From the NCBI RefSeq assembly GCF_009727055.1, contig NC_052351.1, positions 52,636,430-52,700,429 of the forward strand: 64,000 bases of DNA, given 5' to 3'. The DNA comes from Benincasa hispida (lineage: Eukaryota; Streptophyta; Magnoliopsida; Cucurbitales; Cucurbitaceae). How positions within the stretch are numbered: position 1 is the stretch's first letter; each line of letters begins with the position of its first letter. This document shows, in pieces, positions 61,729-64,000 of the stretch. The notes under the pieces were generated by a model that saw nothing but the letters and a program-made list of their open reading frames with translations, was not told the origin of the DNA and ran no database searches. The position numbers and the translations under genes are program-made.

Positions 61729-63947
61729 TGATGACCATAATTTATATCTTAATATTTATGCATATAGACAATGATTAATATGAATGATTGATGCTCTATA
61801 TGCCTCAAGTGTTTTCTGATAAAGATAATTTTATGTGATACTACGTTTTAAGTATATGCGTTGATAGTTATATGCTCATAGTATGCGATGAAGTAGTGCG
61901 TGTCACAAGTTTCCTTGCGCTAAAACCAAGTATAATTGTAATGCTAGTTTCTCAAAATGATCCGAGGTCGAACACGGGGATTGTTGTCGTTAAATACGAT
62001 ACTTATGTGATACATGCGATCGATTTTAATAATGAATAAAGAATTTTGGTTTGTACAGAAATATAAATCGCGTTGAAGTAAAAATGTGTTGATAAAGTAA
62101 AGTCCTAAACTACTATGATACATTATACATTATAAAGAGGTCGAGGACTGGCTGTGAAGTTGTACAAAAGTATTGATGGATGTGATGGCAAGTCTTATAA
62201 ATGAAGTAGAAAGAGAAAGAGTAAAGAGTAAAAACATCGCAAGTTCGTCAATCGTGTTAAGAACGCAACTAAGGTTCCGCTTTCCCTTGGCGTACACCTC
62301 TCAGTGATTGGCCGCATTCCCATATGTCTATGGTGAAACAGAGATGAACGTGATAAATCCAAGGTTATTTTCATCTCTGGAAATACTTCTCGCTTTAGTT
62401 AACGCATTCTTCCATATTCTCTCGATAGGCGAAATAACAACTTCACTTCTGCTCTCAGAGGTGAAGATGACATCGAGCATGTTTTAGCTAAACTCAATTT
62501 ATTCCTTGACACAAATTTGACTCACTTACTTAATTCTCGCTTTTTACCCAAGGGATTAAGAACACATCATGGAGAAAATGGATGATAAAAGTATGGAAAG
62601 AGACAGAGAGATGATAATGATGACGATGATAGCATTGAATTCTAAAATTAAGTGTTTGATACATGTTTGTGAATGAGGGATTACAGAAGATGAACACAGA
62701 AGATGAATTAGAGAATAGAAACAAATACGGAAACTAAATGGCAATTGGCGCAGACAATACGGCCGGTTGCTTCTCGTGGATTTTCATAACCCTGTTGTGC
62801 AAAAATAGGATATGCATTTGAAACGGGTGCCCAAGTTAGTATATATATCATGAGTGATACGGAAATAGATTGAGTAATCTCTTCCTTTATCGAAGAAAAG
62901 GTATTTCTAGTTTGCATGGTTCAATCATTGAGCCCAAAAATTTCTACAATAAAATTAGTTAGGTCCTTAGTATAGTTCCCTATCCATAATTCTGCTATTT
63001 ACTGAAATAATGTTACTCGAATATAGGAGGCATCCTTAAGGATGGGTAGAAGGAATAAGTACAACGTCTTGACACAGTTCCCGATCGGAGACTTGTGCTT
63101 GTCGGCGTATGGATGTGATGGAGAGGAAAGCTTCCTTCTAAGGTTTGCTTTCCCGGTAGAATTGACCCTTTGCATAGAGCTTCAGCTTCGGGAATCAGAA
63201 GAGTTCCTTTCTCGGAGACTCACTTTTCAGCGTTGTCTCGTAGCTCTCCCAGATTTACCCTGTAAAGTCACTTCAAACCAGCCTCTCTCTCCTCGTTTTA
63301 GTATATCAGTGTATCACTGTATATATATATCTATATTTGTGTATCTCTATCTCTGTATCATATGAATTTCAACGAATTTGAGGAAGTTATTTATAGGCAC
63401 GACCTTGGCTCTTTGAATTTGTAGTCCCCACTGTCTAATTATGGTAGTTCCTGCAGTGGCGGAGTGGAAAATTCCTTTCTGTTCCACGATCAATTCGTCA
63501 GAATTGCACAACAGAAAGTTGTACACTTGTCAAAATTGTCCGCAAATGCGTTGCTCTTCACGTCTTCGATCTATCGCCGCATGCGGTGTTGTTTTTTATT
63601 ATCGCATGCGGTTGAATTGCGTTGATCGCTAAAGCTCATGATCGATTGTCGCATGCGCCGTCATTACGTTGATCATCTCTTCGTTCTTGATTGATGGGCG
63701 CATGTGATGTAGACGCATTGTACCTTTTGTCTTCGAGCGATTAACGCATGCGGTGACCTATGTCCAACAAAACAGAGACTGAAACATTCTATTTCACCAT
63801 CGCAATGGTGTTAGTGGGTGTGTTTATAACATTTCATAGTTTTCGTATTTCTCAGCCAATTTTTATACTATGACGCAACTTTCCTCTCTTTTTGCCAAAA
63901 TATCTAAATAAAACAGTATAAATAACTTGTATTTCTACAAGTTATCA
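61729..63947 (-). repeat. LTR of element Y (5' LTR on the minus strand)
   Basis: 2219 bp, the partner of 53020-55239, with TGATGACC at the low end and GTTATCA at the high end. It carries the better petA-like piece. Confidence 0.85.
62735..62917 (-). pseudogene. petA: Plastid petA (cytochrome f) 5' fragment inside the LTR of Y, copy 2
   Basis: This is the same 61-codon fragment, less decayed: [20 protein letters not shown] then [20 protein letters not shown] and an intact CANCH haem-attachment motif. About 90 bp upstream on the minus strand is also noncoding sequence shared by both LTRs that may be the plastid petA leader. It breaks off into unrelated LTR sequence after CHL. Confidence 0.88.
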
Positions 63948-64000
63948 GACACCCCCACTCCTCATGTCCAACATGAACGAATTAAGATCACTTCGTTTGT
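63948..64000 (-). repeat. LTR of element X, continuation beyond Y
   Basis: It matches the reverse complement of about 5305-5357 in the solo LTR. This shows that the X LTR resumes after Y and runs out of the window. Confidence 0.75.

Overview
This window looks like plant nuclear DNA, and a cucurbit is my best guess. The guess rests on remembered repeat families and is an inference. The sequence is AT-rich, intron-like and packed with nested, mostly dead transposable elements. There is no rRNA, tRNA, CRISPR array or operon. No intact housekeeping gene was found. Two stretches of N (37327-37351 and 52152-52156) and two untrimmed library-adapter palindromes (5950-5987, 6102-6139) show that parts of the assembly are patched.

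Layout: 1-200 is one end of a CACTA DNA transposon. 201-7503 is flank plus degraded Ty3/gypsy copy 1, which carries a solo LTR (5036-6595). 7504-11165 holds fragments of two further LTR families. 11166-16377 is an AT-rich segment with a frameshifted copy (A) of a small secreted-peptide gene at 14101-14771. 16378-23266 is gypsy copy 2. 23267-33403 is AT-rich and gene-poor, with MITE-like repeats and a 27-bp in-frame minisatellite. 33404-40354 is a PIF/Harbinger transposon whose transposase gene is split between strands around an assembly gap. 40355-43345 is the duplicate of 13.1-16.4 kb and carries the better copy (B) of the peptide gene (41330-41995). 43346-49802 is gypsy copy 3 with three further insertions. 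49803-64000 is a large LTR element on the minus strand (called X here). Its LTR is interrupted by an 11-kb Athila/Tat-like element (called Y here, 53020-63947).

The three gypsy copies share upstream flanking sequence and the same inactivating mutations. One already dead insertion was therefore probably copied by tandem segmental duplication together with its neighbourhood. The peptide gene was duplicated with it.

Two observations are the most biologically interesting. First, the duplicated gene encodes a signal peptide followed by three to four tandem copies of a motif resembling the IDA (INFLORESCENCE DEFICIENT IN ABSCISSION) EPIP peptide, separated by polyproline spacers. That is a multi-peptide precursor layout I do not recognise from the IDA family. 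Second, both LTRs of element Y contain the first 61 codons of a plastid petA-like (cytochrome f) gene plus upstream sequence, so organelle DNA appears to have been captured inside an LTR.
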